This document shows positions 31,410 through 42,210 of a DNA stretch of 45,367 bases, piece after piece; positions within the stretch are counted from its first letter, which is position 1, and every line of letters starts with the position of its first letter. The notes under the pieces are model-generated. The model had not been told where the DNA came from. It made no database searches and saw nothing but the letters and a program-made list of their open reading frames with translations. Both the position numbers and the translations under genes were made by a program. The stretch comes from Gammaproteobacteria bacterium (GTDB taxonomy: Bacteria; Pseudomonadota; Gammaproteobacteria; JACQPQ01), in the NCBI GenBank assembly GCA_016207405.1, contig JACQPQ010000044.1, positions 1 through 45,367 on the forward strand. Direction: 5' to 3'.

Positions 31410-32215
31410 CTACACTTACAGAAATTCTCGAATACAAACGAAAAGAAATCGCTCGCCAGAAACAGCGTTGCCCTCTTTCTACTCTTCAAAAAAAACTTAA
31501 AACCTTACCCTCCAATAGACGTCTCTTTTTAGAAAAGGTGAGACAACAAGTAGAAACTCATCATATTGCGATTATTGCAGAACTTAAAAAAGCTTCCCCC
31601 AGTTGTGGAATCATCCAAAAAAACTTTCATCCTGAAGAAATCGCCAAAGCTTACACACAAGGCGGTGCCACCGCTTTATCCGTTTTAACAGACCGACATT
31701 TTTTTAAAGGAGCACCCCAGTATATTTCTGCTGTAAAAAAAGCCTCCCCCCTCCCTGTTTTGCGGAAAGATTTTATTTTAGACGACTATCAAATTTACGA
31801 AAGCAAATACTTAGGCGCTGACGCCATTCTTCTTATTGTGGCAGCACTCGACGACGAAGAACTCAAAAGATTTTATAAGCTGGCTCAAGAATTAGAGTGT
31901 GATGTTCTAATAGAAGTACATAATGAAGAAGAGCTCACCCGTATTCTCCCCCTCAAAGCACCTTTGGTTGGCATCAATAATCGAGATCTGCACACTTTCA
32001 GAGTGGACTTGAACACCACTCTTCGTTTATTACCCAACATCCCTCAAAGCACGATAGTGATGAGCGAAAGTGGTATAGAGCGGGCTGAAGATATCCAAAC
32101 ACTCTCTTCTGGCGGTGTGTACGCCTTTTTAGTGGGCGAGGCTCTAATGAAAACTCAAAACCCGGAAGGCTTACTCAAAAAATGGTTGCGAGATGTCCCC
32201 CGGCTTCGCGTTTGA
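31406..32215 (+). CDS. trpC: Indole-3-glycerol phosphate synthase
   Basis: TrpC closes the indole ring. It is the single-domain form (269 residues), not fused to TrpF. Motifs: AELKKASPSCGII with the catalytic lysine, VLRKDFILDDYQIYES, DAILLIVAAL, VGINNRDLHTF and SESGIE. The start codon is TTG at 31406, overlapping the trpD stop. A strong terminator overlaps the end of the gene. Confidence 0.95.
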   Translation: MTTLTEILEYKRKEIARQKQRCPLSTLQKKLKTLPSNRRLFLEKVRQQVETHHIAIIAELKKASPSCGIIQKNFHPEEIAKAYTQGGATALSVLTDRHFFKGAPQYISAVKKASPLPVLRKDFILDDYQIYESKYLGADAILLIVAALDDEELKRFYKLAQELECDVLIEVHNEEELTRILPLKAPLVGINNRDLHTFRVDLNTTLRLLPNIPQSTIVMSESGIERAEDIQTLSSGGVYAFLVGEALMKTQNPEGLLKKWLRDVPRLRV

Positions 32216-32231
32216 AGCCGGGGATGTTTTT
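32198..32231 (+). terminator. Rho-independent terminator of trpGDC
   Basis: The stem CCCCGGCTTC / GAAGCCGGGG (10 bp, 6-base loop) is followed by ATGTTTTT. The stem overlaps the last codons and stop of trpC, so this marks the end of the trp operon. Confidence 0.88.
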
Positions 32232-32244
32232 ACTTTTAACCCGT

Positions 32245-32535
32245 TTATGATCTCTTGCCCTTCAGGTCTTTTTCGAGATGTTCGGTGGTGGCCACACAGC
32301 TCCAAGTGTCTTTATTCACTTGTTTAACCGTAAACTCTGTAGAATGCCCTGAGGCAGAATGCGGTACAGTTGCTCCAGGCCCTACAATCTGCTTGGCACA
32401 TAGCTCTGTTGCGGTTTTAATATCTGGCGCCTTAACTACGGTGGAAGGCAGAGGCCCTGTTGCTCCTGTCGACAGGACGACTCCCAATATGCCTGCACAT
32501 ACGCCTGTTCCTAAACCAATGATTTTCTTATTCAT
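32245..32535 (-). CDS. Small exported protein of unknown function
   Basis: A 96-residue protein starting at the ATG at 32535 with AAGGAG upstream. It has a signal-peptide-like beginning (KKIIGLGTGVCAGILGVVLS) and a short mature part with two cysteines (TELCAKQ, WSCVATT) that could form a disulfide, and a basic tail (KDLKGKRS). I do not recognise a family. It lies downstream of the tRNA-Leu gene on the same strand. Confidence 0.62.
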   Translation of the reverse strand: MNKKIIGLGTGVCAGILGVVLSTGATGPLPSTVVKAPDIKTATELCAKQIVGPGATVPHSASGHSTEFTVKQVNKDTWSCVATTEHLEKDLKGKRS

Positions 32536-32666
32536 CACTTCTTCTCCTTAAATTTAGATATAAAATAAAAAACCCCTACGCGTTCTTTATAAAAAACGCT
32601 TGTCAAAGCATAAATCAAACAAAAAAGATTTACTAGCAGAATATAAGTAGTGAGTGGTTTATTCGA

Positions 32667-32753
32667 TGGTGCCGAGGGTCGGGGTCGAACCGACATGATG
32701 TTGCCATCACCAAATTTTGAGTCTGGCGCGTCTGCCTATTTCGCCACCTCGGC
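32667..32753 (-). tRNA. tRNA-Leu (anticodon CAA)
   Basis: The minus strand reads GCCGAGGTGGCGAAATAGGC ... with a 7-bp acceptor stem (GCCGAGG / CCTCGGC), an anticodon loop CTCAAAA giving CAA, a long variable arm (TGATGGCAACATCA), the T loop GGTTCGACC, discriminator A and an encoded CCA. The long variable arm confirms leucine. Confidence 0.96.
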
Positions 32754-32767
32754 TAGAAGTTAGGATT

Positions 32768-35066
<2,299 letters not shown>

Positions 35067-35222
35067 TGTTTAACCTCTCTCCTCATACGAAACTCTCGAT
35101 ATTTTGCGATCCCGCTATTCCAAATGAGTAAAAGGGCCGTTATCCCAAACGAAGACCACACATAGGCGCCATATCCCCCCATCGCAAAAAATTGTTCAAA
35201 ATTTGTAAATTGCATTTATTTG

Positions 35223-35284
35223 GCGTTCCCACGCGGAGCGTGGGAACGAGGAATTCCTAATCCCTAATCCCTAATCCCTAACCC
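35223..35284. repeat. GTTCCCACGC palindrome plus heptamer array
   Basis: CGTTCCCACGC / GCGTGGGAACG (35225-35249) is followed by CTAATCC units to 35284, ending CTAACCC. Here the array pairs with a different palindrome family than at the other sites. The array encodes the last residues and stop codon of ccmC. Confidence 0.85.
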
Positions 35285-36028
35285 CTTCACCCATTGACAC
35301 TGCCGTTCACGCGTTAAAATTTCAGTCCGTGTGCGAATCAATAGCACCCACATAAAATAGCAAAAAAACGCTCCTATCATGGCAAGAAGCGGCCATAACA
35401 TAGAAGGGGCAATAGCCGGTTTCGTCAAGGAAAGGGTCGTCCCTTGGTGAAGGGTGTACCACCAGTTGACCGAAAAATGAATAATAGGAATATTGATAAC
35501 CCCAATGATCGCAAGCCATGCAGAGAGCGAATCGGCTTTTTTAGAATCTTCACATGAAAGCCCTAAAGACATATACCCCAAGTATAGAAACAACAAAATA
35601 AGTTCAGAAGTTAATCGCGCATCCCATACCCACCAGGTTCCCCACATGGGTTTTCCCCAAATGGATCCGGTCACAAGTGCTATCAGCGTAAAGGAGGCTC
35701 CCAAAGGCGCACACGATTTTGCAAGCATATAAGCTAACTTAACCCGAAAGATAAGCCCAACCGCAGAAGCGCTGGCCATGACAACATAAATGATGAGAGA
35801 TAAAAACGCAGCCGGCACATGAACATAGATAATCCGAAACCCGTGCCCTTGTTGGTAGTCTGGCGGGGCAAAGAGTAAACCAGAAATTAACCCATACGTC
35901 GCACAAACCAAAAAACCCAACGCAAACCAGGGTGAAATAATACGCGACACGGCATAGAAATACTTTGGTGAACTTAGTTGGTGGACCGCTCGCTGCGGGA
36001 GCAAAGTCCACCCTACAAAACTCCGCAT
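35264..36028 (-). CDS. ccmC: Haem exporter subunit CcmC
   Basis: CcmC is a six-span protein that presents haem to CcmE. The tryptophan-rich motif WGTWWVWDARLTSE and flanking DYQQG, RIIYVHVPAA, IHFSVNWWYTLHQG are clear. E. coli CcmC begins just before HQLA; here the matching HQLSS is preceded by MRSFVGWTLLPQRAV, encoded by a palindromic repeat, so the native start seems to have been replaced. A TTG at the ninth codon is another possible start. The C-terminal GLGIRD and stop come from a heptamer array. Confidence 0.94.
   Translation of the reverse strand: MRSFVGWTLLPQRAVHQLSSPKYFYAVSRIISPWFALGFLVCATYGLISGLLFAPPDYQQGHGFRIIYVHVPAAFLSLIIYVVMASASAVGLIFRVKLAYMLAKSCAPLGASFTLIALVTGSIWGKPMWGTWWVWDARLTSELILLFLYLGYMSLGLSCEDSKKADSLSAWLAIIGVINIPIIHFSVNWWYTLHQGTTLSLTKPAIAPSMLWPLLAMIGAFFCYFMWVLLIRTRTEILTRERQCQWVKGLGIRD
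35980..36018. repeat. GTAGGGTGGAC palindrome at the start of ccmC
   Basis: GGTGGACCGCTCGCTGCGG ... AAAGTCCACCCTACA is a copy of the palindrome. Read on the minus strand it supplies the first residues of CcmC. No heptamer array adjoins it; instead ACTCCGCATT is duplicated beside it (about 36020-36042). Confidence 0.85.
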
Positions 36029-36052
36029 TCCACACTCCGCATTTTTTTTAAA

Positions 36053-36697
36053 TCATTCTACCTGAACCTTAAGCAAAGCCCCAATCGCCCATGGAAAAAA
36101 CAGGATGGTAAAAACTAAAAGAGCTGCCAACAAAGCCAGTAAACTTTTTATGCCTTCTGGCGTTGTGGCTTCTACAATACTCATTCCCAGCACTAAGGTG
36201 GGCAACATGAGCGGCATTATCACGAGCGCAACCAACCCACTTCCCCGGCGGATCCCAAGCACTGCAACTGCACCAAGCGCCGACACAAAACTCAAAATAG
36301 GCGTCCCCAACAATAATGCCACACTCATCCAAAATAAGGTTAGTCCCCCAACATTTAAGAAAACTCCCCACACCGGAATGGATAAAATAAAAGGTAATTG
36401 TGTAATTAACCAGTGCGAAAACACCTTAGCGAGAATAATGCCATACAATGGAAGAGAACTTAAAAGATGCTGCTCTATTCCTCCCTCATCGTACTCCGTG
36501 TGAAACAACTGAGGCGCGCTTATGACAGAAGAAAGTAGCGCGGTTACCCATACGACGGTCGCCCCATTGGAAGAACTCGTTGCGAAAGTCCAAGAGAATA
36601 TACACAGGACAAAAAAAGCAAAAGGTTCCACGATGCGTACGGGATGCCGAAACGCAAGAAGCAGATCTGTTTTTAAAATGTAAAGATAAGGGCTCAC
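36053..36697 (-). CDS. ccmB: Haem exporter membrane subunit CcmB
   Basis: CcmB is the six-span membrane partner of the ABC ATPase CcmA in the cytochrome c maturation system. DLLLAFRHPVRI, FHTEYDEGGIEQHLLSSLPL and GTPILSFVSALGAVAVLGIR are typical. The start is GTG at 36697, 2 bp after the priA stop. ccmA, which normally comes first, is not present; priA takes that place. The ATPase must therefore be encoded elsewhere or be missing. Confidence 0.94.
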   Translation of the reverse strand: MSPYLYILKTDLLLAFRHPVRIVEPFAFFVLCIFSWTFATSSSNGATVVWVTALLSSVISAPQLFHTEYDEGGIEQHLLSSLPLYGIILAKVFSHWLITQLPFILSIPVWGVFLNVGGLTLFWMSVALLLGTPILSFVSALGAVAVLGIRRGSGLVALVIMPLMLPTLVLGMSIVEATTPEGIKSLLALLAALLVFTILFFPWAIGALLKVQVE

Positions 36698-36699
36698 AG

Positions 36700-38685
36700 T
36701 TAATTAATTTCCTGTGGATCAACATCCACAACCCAACGCACATTTCGATAGGGTGGATCATGTTCTAAAACCTGCACCCAATTGTCCAGCATGTTATGAA
36801 GATGTTTTCTGTCTTTACTAAAAAGCGTGAGATATCCTCGAAACCAGCCCGCCTTTTTGGCAATAGAAGCCATAACAGGCCCTAAGATTTCTATAGAGGG
36901 AACCGAATGTTTCAGAGCCACATCTTTTAACCTCTTTAAAAATTCAAAAACGCGTTTCTCCTCACGCGACTCTGCCTGCAAAAGAGCGCTATGCGTATAA
37001 GGGGGGAGAAGACTCGCCTGTCGCGCTCGGAGGAGATCTCTTGCAAAATAGCTGTAGCCTTTTTGAAGAAGTGTCTGTAGAAGCGGATGTTCAGGATGAT
37101 GGGTTTGAATCAGCACAATGCCCGGAGCCTTCCCCCGCCCCGCTCGCCCTGCCACTTGAGTTAAAAGCTGGCCCATATGTTCTGGCGCCCGAAAGTCTGG
37201 ATTAAATAAACCCGCATCGACATCCACCATTGCAACTAAAGTTAAATTTGGGAAATGATGCCCTTTTGCTAGCATTTGAGTCCCCACTAAAATGCAAGGT
37301 TCCCCCCTTTCGACCTGGCTTAAATGTTGTGTAAGGTTGCCTCTCCGCTTGATGCTATCGCTATCAATCCGAATAATGGGGGTTGTTGGAAACTGTCGAG
37401 TCACAACCTGTTCCAGTTGCTGCGTCCCCACACCGACCGGCATCAATTGTGTACTATGACAGCTCGCACACTGTATCAAAATCTTTTTCGTAAGACCACA
37501 GAGGTGACAGGCAAGTTGGGAAGGATGTCGGTGAATCACGAGATGGGCATCGCAGGCAGTGCAGCCCGCTATCCATCCACACCGTGCACACATTAAGACC
37601 GGCGCAAATCCGCGTCTATTGACGAATAGCAAGGCCTGATGCCCGCGTTCAAGATGCGTTTTTAACTCCTTTTGTAAAATGGGGGATAAAATCTCTTTCG
37701 GACTTCTTCGTTGATCAATAACGGAGAGTTTTGGAAGATGTGCTTGGCCCACACGTTGGGGAAGCGATGCGTGCACATAGTTTTTTTTCTCAACTTGATA
37801 GAGCGCGTCAGTTGAAGGCGTCGCAGAGCCCAAGACTACCGGAATGCGGTCAAATTTTCCTCGAACAATCGCCACATCCCTACCTGAATAGCGAAACCCT
37901 TCCTGTTGTTTAAAAGCGCGCTCATGCTCTTCATCCACTACAATAAGCCCTAGCCGTGGCAGTGGGGTAAACACAACAGAACGCGTTCCAACCCAAACGC
38001 CACTCGCGCCTTGTTGCCCCAAGAGCCACCGTTCTCGTTTTTCTTTGGGCGTCAATCGTGAGTGGACTTCCCAAATGGGCACCGAGAGACGCTCTTTGAA
38101 TCGACTAAGCATTTGCGGAAGGAGGCTCATTTCCGGAACCAGAACCAATACTTGTCGCCCTTGTTGCAGAGCGTGGCGTGCCAGTTCGAGATACACTTCT
38201 GTCTTCCCACTCCCCGTGACGCCTTCAAGGACAAAGCACTTAAAACCTTCTGCCCTTCGGACTGAATCCACTGCCTGCTGTTGAGCCAGTGTTAGAAGTG
38301 GACCCTCACCCTTGCCCTCTCCCGTATGCGGGAACGGGGGAAGGTAAGAGATTTTTCGCCCCTGCCGAAAAGAAAGGGGCAGTGCCGAGCGCAAAACCTC
38401 TCCTAAAGGGGCGTGGTAATACTCGGATATCCACTGGCACAGCTTAAGATAAGATTTCGACAGAAGGGGCGCTTCATCGACAACTTCACCAATCAACTTC
38501 AGTGTGAAAGTGGGCGGCTCGGTTCTTTCCTCACATTTCCAAATTACCCCACACATCTTTCTCCGACCAAACGGCACGATAACGCGGAGCCCTGGTTCTA
38601 AAAGGATAGGCGAAGCAAAAGACGGTGGTAAATATTCAAAGGTTTTTCTTAAGGGTACAGGTAAAGCGACTTGAAAAGTTTGCAC
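36700..38685 (-). CDS. priA: Primosomal replication helicase PriA
   Basis: PriA restarts stalled replication forks. It has an N-terminal DNA-binding domain, helicase motifs GVTGSGKTEVY, VVDEEHE, GSATPS and VGTQMLAKGHHFPNL, and a zinc-binding region with paired cysteines (CARCG, CTACD, CHLCG, CASCH). At 661 residues it is somewhat shorter than usual (about 730). Between the two main parts the segment FPHTGEGKGEGP is encoded by a palindromic repeat, an insertion in a linker. The start is GTG at 38685. Confidence 0.95.
   Translation of the reverse strand: MQTFQVALPVPLRKTFEYLPPSFASPILLEPGLRVIVPFGRRKMCGVIWKCEERTEPPTFTLKLIGEVVDEAPLLSKSYLKLCQWISEYYHAPLGEVLRSALPLSFRQGRKISYLPPFPHTGEGKGEGPLLTLAQQQAVDSVRRAEGFKCFVLEGVTGSGKTEVYLELARHALQQGRQVLVLVPEMSLLPQMLSRFKERLSVPIWEVHSRLTPKEKRERWLLGQQGASGVWVGTRSVVFTPLPRLGLIVVDEEHERAFKQQEGFRYSGRDVAIVRGKFDRIPVVLGSATPSTDALYQVEKKNYVHASLPQRVGQAHLPKLSVIDQRRSPKEILSPILQKELKTHLERGHQALLFVNRRGFAPVLMCARCGWIAGCTACDAHLVIHRHPSQLACHLCGLTKKILIQCASCHSTQLMPVGVGTQQLEQVVTRQFPTTPIIRIDSDSIKRRGNLTQHLSQVERGEPCILVGTQMLAKGHHFPNLTLVAMVDVDAGLFNPDFRAPEHMGQLLTQVAGRAGRGKAPGIVLIQTHHPEHPLLQTLLQKGYSYFARDLLRARQASLLPPYTHSALLQAESREEKRVFEFLKRLKDVALKHSVPSIEILGPVMASIAKKAGWFRGYLTLFSKDRKHLHNMLDNWVQVLEHDPPYRNVRWVVDVDPQEIN
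38303..38340. repeat. CCCTCACCC-type palindrome inside priA
   Basis: CCCTCACCCTTGCCCTCTCC followed by CGTATGCGGGAACGGGGG is a slightly decayed member of the family that frames the DUF559 gene and occurs at 45313-45348. It is in frame within priA. Confidence 0.8.
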
Positions 38686-38757
38686 GTGAATATTATTGTT
38701 AGAATTTTATGGAGAACCCTTTAAAATAAACTCAACTTTGTTTGCCAGCCACATTTT

Positions 38758-38824
38758 GGTGGACCGCTCGCAAAAAACGCTCGCTTTGTCCACCCTACAA
38801 ATCTAAATCCTAAATCCTAACCCC
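38758..38824. repeat. Composite repeat: palindrome plus heptamers
   Basis: The palindrome GGTGGACCGCTCGC ... GCTCGCTTTGTCCACC then CTACA (38758-38799) is followed by CTAAATCCTAAATCCTAACC to 38824, two bases before the gcvPB start. Polarity matches the other composite sites. Confidence 0.88.
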
Positions 38825-38825
38825 T

Positions 38826-40280
38826 ATGCTCATCTTCGAACGCTCACAAACCGGTAGAAAAAATTTAAGTCAACTCGACTCTCTTCAGTCGCAAAGTCAC
38901 TGCATTCCGGAGCGATTCTTGCGACACACTCCCCCTCTCCTTCCCGAAGTCTCCGAAATGCAAACTGTACGTCATTATACCCAACTCTCTCAAAAGAATT
39001 TCTCCATTGATACTCAATTTTATCCCTTAGGCTCTTGCACCATGAAGTACAACCCCCGTGCTGCACATAAGTGTGCCAGTCTTCCAGGATTTGTGAACCG
39101 GCATCCCTTGGCACCGCCTGCTTATAGTCAAGGCGTCCTGGCATGTTTATTTGAACTCTCGGAGATTTTAAAGGCAGTTACGGGTATGGCGGGCGTTTCT
39201 TGTGTTCCTATGGCAGGGGCTCAAGGAGAACTGGCGGGTGTTTCTATGATCCGAGCCTATCATCATACGAGAGGCGATTTTGACCGCACCATCATGCTCG
39301 TACCCGACTCAGCACATGGCACAAACCCAGCGAGCGCTGCAATGTGTGGGTTCACTATTCAAGAAATCCCAACCCAATCCGATGGAGACATCGATTTAAA
39401 TGCTCTTCGCAAAACCGTTGGCCCTAAAACTGCTGGGATTATGCTAACCAACCCTTCGACTCTCGGCCTATTTGAACGAAATATCCTGTCTATTGCACAG
39501 TGTGTGCATGAAGCAGGTGGGCTCCTTTATTATGATGGCGCCAATTTAAATGCGATTTTGGGTCGCATAAAACCTATGGATATGGGGTTTGATGTTCTGC
39601 ATCTTAATTTACATAAAACTTTTGGGACCCCGCACGGAGGGGGTGGCCCAGGTGCAGGCCCTGTTGCAGCGAATGCGCGGCTTGCCCCTTATCTTCCCAT
39701 TCCACTGGTGGGTCAAAAGAACGGCGCAACTGTTTGGCTGGAAGAGGAAGACTGTCCCCAAACTATCGGCCGTTTATCTACCTTTATGGGTAATGTCGGC
39801 GTTCTCTTACGCGCTTACGTGTATGCAAAACTTTTAGGGGGTTCTGGTTTAGAACGCGTCAGTGAATTTGCGACGCTCAATGCAAACTATCTTCGTTCAG
39901 AATTAAAAAAAATGGGTTTTGATACCGCTTACCCCTCCCGACGGGCGACGCATGAATTCATTGTTACGCTCAAGCGTCAAAAAGAAGCCTTGGGCATTTC
40001 TGCTATGGACGTTGCCAAGCGCTTGCTCGACTATGGATTCCATGCTCCTACCACTTATTTTCCCCTCCTCGTCCCTGAATGTTTGTTAATTGAACCCACT
40101 GAAACGGAGAGTAAAGAAGAGCTAGATCATTTTGTAAAAGCCATGGGGGAGATCTTGAAAGAAGCCGAATCAGATCCAGACTTGCTACACCAAGCGCCTC
40201 ACCACTTACCCGTCCGACGACTCGATGATGTGAAAGCCGCAAGAGAGCTGGATGTTGTGTGGAAGGGAGGAGTTAAATAA
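38826..40280 (+). CDS. gcvPB: Glycine dehydrogenase (decarboxylating) subunit 2
   Basis: GcvPB is the catalytic half of the split P-protein of the glycine cleavage system. The PLP lysine is in [42 protein letters not shown] and [10 protein letters not shown] are typical. Length 484 is normal. No gcvPA, gcvT or gcvH lies nearby, so it has been separated from its partners. A heptamer array ends 2 bp before the ATG, leaving no ribosome-binding site. Confidence 0.93.
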   Translation: MLIFERSQTGRKNLSQLDSLQSQSHCIPERFLRHTPPLLPEVSEMQTVRHYTQLSQKNFSIDTQFYPLGSCTMKYNPRAAHKCASLPGFVNRHPLAPPAYSQGVLACLFELSEILKAVTGMAGVSCVPMAGAQGELAGVSMIRAYHHTRGDFDRTIMLVPDSAHGTNPASAAMCGFTIQEIPTQSDGDIDLNALRKTVGPKTAGIMLTNPSTLGLFERNILSIAQCVHEAGGLLYYDGANLNAILGRIKPMDMGFDVLHLNLHKTFGTPHGGGGPGAGPVAANARLAPYLPIPLVGQKNGATVWLEEEDCPQTIGRLSTFMGNVGVLLRAYVYAKLLGGSGLERVSEFATLNANYLRSELKKMGFDTAYPSRRATHEFIVTLKRQKEALGISAMDVAKRLLDYGFHAPTTYFPLLVPECLLIEPTETESKEELDHFVKAMGEILKEAESDPDLLHQAPHHLPVRRLDDVKAARELDVVWKGGVK

Positions 40281-40850
40281 ATAATACATATCTATTCAGC
40301 TCAATCGAAAAACACGTTGCTGTCATGCCAGCGCAGGCTGGCATTCAGTCCTTATAATCTGGATGCCAGCCTTCTGCCCCCATGACACCTGTGTGATACA
40401 TGTTTTCTCCGAGCAACCTCATGCTTTCATCCACTAGAAAATCTGCATTCTTAAATCCGTCAAGTATTGAAAACTTGAGGATCGAGTAACAATTATTTTT
40501 GCGCAAGTCCTTATTGAAAATATATATTGCAAATTGTGTAAAGTTTTGTAATCGTTTTAAAGAGTTTGCTGGTCACTCCATTCCTGCCGACACAGACTTC
40601 TTAAGAAAGGTTTAAATTTGTCAGGAAGATTTCGTTTTAGAGAACGTAACCGTTCGCCGATTCGTCATACCGCGGCTTGACCGCGGTATCCAGGGCCGTG
40701 GGTTGTACGCTTGCCTTCCATAAAAGCCTGGATCCAGCGCTTTCGCGCGGGATGACAGACTAAACGATTACAAAAGACCCGTCTTTAATTTCCACAAAAG
40801 ACGAAGATAAAAGGGTATTGACGCATTCTTTTGTCTTCCTCTTTTTTAGT
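40281..40850. other. Gene-free stretch with REP-like repeats
   Basis: No gene is evident. Repeats include GCCAGCGCAGGCTGGC near 40330 with an inverse GGATGCCAGCC near 40370, and at 40666-40762 a composite GTCATACCGCGGCTTGACCG ... CGCGGTATCCAG followed by CTGGATCCAGCGCTTTCGCG and GGATGACAG. They match the family at 29704-29780. The remainder is AT-rich without visible signals. Confidence 0.6.
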
Positions 40851-40990
40851 GCCTTGTCTATTTGTCAGCTCGTCTAGGACAAGGCTCAACCGATGTCATA
40901 TCCGTCCCTTCACTCATTGTGAATGGGACTTCGCCGCACGGTGCGGCATGTAAGAAATTTCCGTAGCCCTTTTTCCATTTTGGAAAGGAG

Positions 40991-41004
40991 GTGGCTATGG
41001 CCAC
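40991..41004 (+). promoter_or_regulatory. Hairpin holding the start codon in its loop
   Basis: GTGGC TATG GCCAC forms a 5-bp stem whose four-base loop contains the ATG at 40997-40999. The Shine-Dalgarno AGGAGGT overlaps the left arm, so folding could limit initiation. A second stem (CCTTTTTCC / GGAAAGG) lies just upstream and would cover the rest of the site. Confidence 0.55.
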
Positions 41005-41965
41005 GCTGGTCTACTTATTTTCAAAATTTTTTTTTCTCCCCTTAGGATTTTTTTCTGGGATGCTGTTTACAGCACTCGGGAAAAAAACCTCCTGGAGGAG
41101 GTTTAAAACAAACGAATGGGCTTTTAGTGGGGTAGCCCCATTCGTTTTCTATGCGGTAACCACCCCGTTGATATTCAACTTCATTGCAGAAATGAAGTTG
41201 AACGTTACCGCATGCCACTGGGCAGTGACCGTGGCGCCCTTTGCCATCCACGTGATTGTCATGTGGTGGCTGCTAAAAGGAATGGAAGGAAAAACCTATG
41301 AGGCGGCTTACCAAAGCAGCCTCCATCCTTCCTTCTACCTTGGACTGCCTATCATATTGGCGGTCTTTGGACCGGAGGGCTTAGGGCCACTTGCCCTGGC
41401 AGTGCTAGTAGAGGGGGTAATCTGCGCCCTCCTCGGCTGCATTGCCATCGGAATCAGCGAGGGGGGGGCAAAAAACGTGTTGGAGAATTGCGTAAAGAAA
41501 ATTCTCCTACACCCCCTCGTGTGGGCGAGCCTGGGAGGGTTCGCGGCCAACCGGTATTGGCCATCCTTCACCCTCCCTCAGTATGTGGACGTCTTCTTGT
41601 CAGACGTCTGCATACACGCAGGCCTTTGGGTCGTGGGAATTTCGCTGTTCGAAATTTGCCGCGATAAGAAGGCCAGCCCACAACGAGGAAGGGGGCGCCT
41701 GAAGGCAACCCTAGTTGCCTCCATCATGCGTCTCGTTGCTTTTCCTCTGATGGTCATCATCGGAGGGATAGTGATGGGGCTGCCCAAGGGGGAGATGTTC
41801 GTCATCGCCATCTACTATGGCATGGCAACGTCTCCTATAGGGTACATGATGACCCTCTCGCTTTCGGGGAAAAACTATCTGCATGCGGAGATCATGCTCA
41901 CGCAGATAGCATGCTTTTCCCCCTTCACAGTAGGGATGTGGGTGGCCATCTACTACTGTTTATAA
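40997..41965 (+). CDS. AEC (auxin efflux carrier) family-like transporter
   Basis: The 322-residue protein has about ten hydrophobic segments and resembles AEC/membrane transport family members: YLGLPIILAVFGPEGLGPLA, LLHPLVWASLGGFAANRYWP, a loop of basic residues (RDKKASPQRGRGRLK), and ATSPIGYMMTLSLSGK. Such carriers export organic anions or malonate-type substrates; the substrate is unknown. The ATG at 40997 follows AAGGAGGT and lies in the loop of a perfect hairpin; a GTG two codons earlier overlaps the Shine-Dalgarno site. The nucleotide sequence is packed with inverted repeats and is richer in G than its neighbours, suggesting foreign origin or selection on the RNA. Confidence 0.65.
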   Translation: MATLVYLFSKFFFLPLGFFSGMLFTALGKKTSWRRFKTNEWAFSGVAPFVFYAVTTPLIFNFIAEMKLNVTACHWAVTVAPFAIHVIVMWWLLKGMEGKTYEAAYQSSLHPSFYLGLPIILAVFGPEGLGPLALAVLVEGVICALLGCIAIGISEGGAKNVLENCVKKILLHPLVWASLGGFAANRYWPSFTLPQYVDVFLSDVCIHAGLWVVGISLFEICRDKKASPQRGRGRLKATLVASIMRLVAFPLMVIIGGIVMGLPKGEMFVIAIYYGMATSPIGYMMTLSLSGKNYLHAEIMLTQIACFSPFTVGMWVAIYYCL

Positions 41966-42001
41966 GGCCTGCGCAAGCAGGCCGAAGAAATTCTTTTCGA
42001 T

Positions 42002-42050
42002 GCCCTGTGGAGTGGACGAGCAGGGTTCTACAGGGCGTCCTTTGTTTTTT
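42002..42050 (+). terminator. Terminator of the AEC-type gene
   Basis: GCCCTGT (42002-42008) pairs with ACAGGGC (42030-42036), and GTCCTTTGTTTTTT follows. A competing arm, CAGGG at 42021-42025, could pair with the same left side, so two folds are possible. Before it, GGCCTGC GCAA GCAGGCC (41966-41983) forms a separate stem with a GCAA loop directly after the stop. Confidence 0.65.
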
Positions 42051-42210
42051 CTCAAACTTCCCGCTTAATTTTATCCTGCGCTTGTCTGGCAGCGAGTCTG
42101 ACCTCTTCAATTTTATCATTGTTCAGTGCGGGCGAGCTTGAGCCAGCCTACTTCTACTACAATTTAATTTCTCAATAACGGCTAATTATTAACGCTTCCA
42201 TTCTCAGAAT

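Larger units (their letters stand above)
40851..42050 (+). other. Continuous run of stem-loops covering the AEC-type gene
   Basis: Inverted repeats with 6-13 bp arms follow one another, often nested. Before the gene they include 40851-40858/40878-40885, 40904-40913/40919-40929 and 40933-40938/40942-40947. Inside it they include 41110-41120/41137-41147, 41151-41160/41204-41213 enclosing 41174-41185/41191-41202, and 41477-41489/41500-41512. Beyond the stop they continue with 41966-41972/41977-41983. Synonymous codon choices appear to serve the pairing. No neighbouring gene shows this. Confidence 0.75.

Noticed and set aside
41042..41811. Minus-strand open frames opposite the AEC-type gene as an alternative coding explanation for the hairpins
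   Set aside because: The frames are short and broken, whereas the plus-strand frame runs through with membrane-protein character and a good ribosome-binding site.
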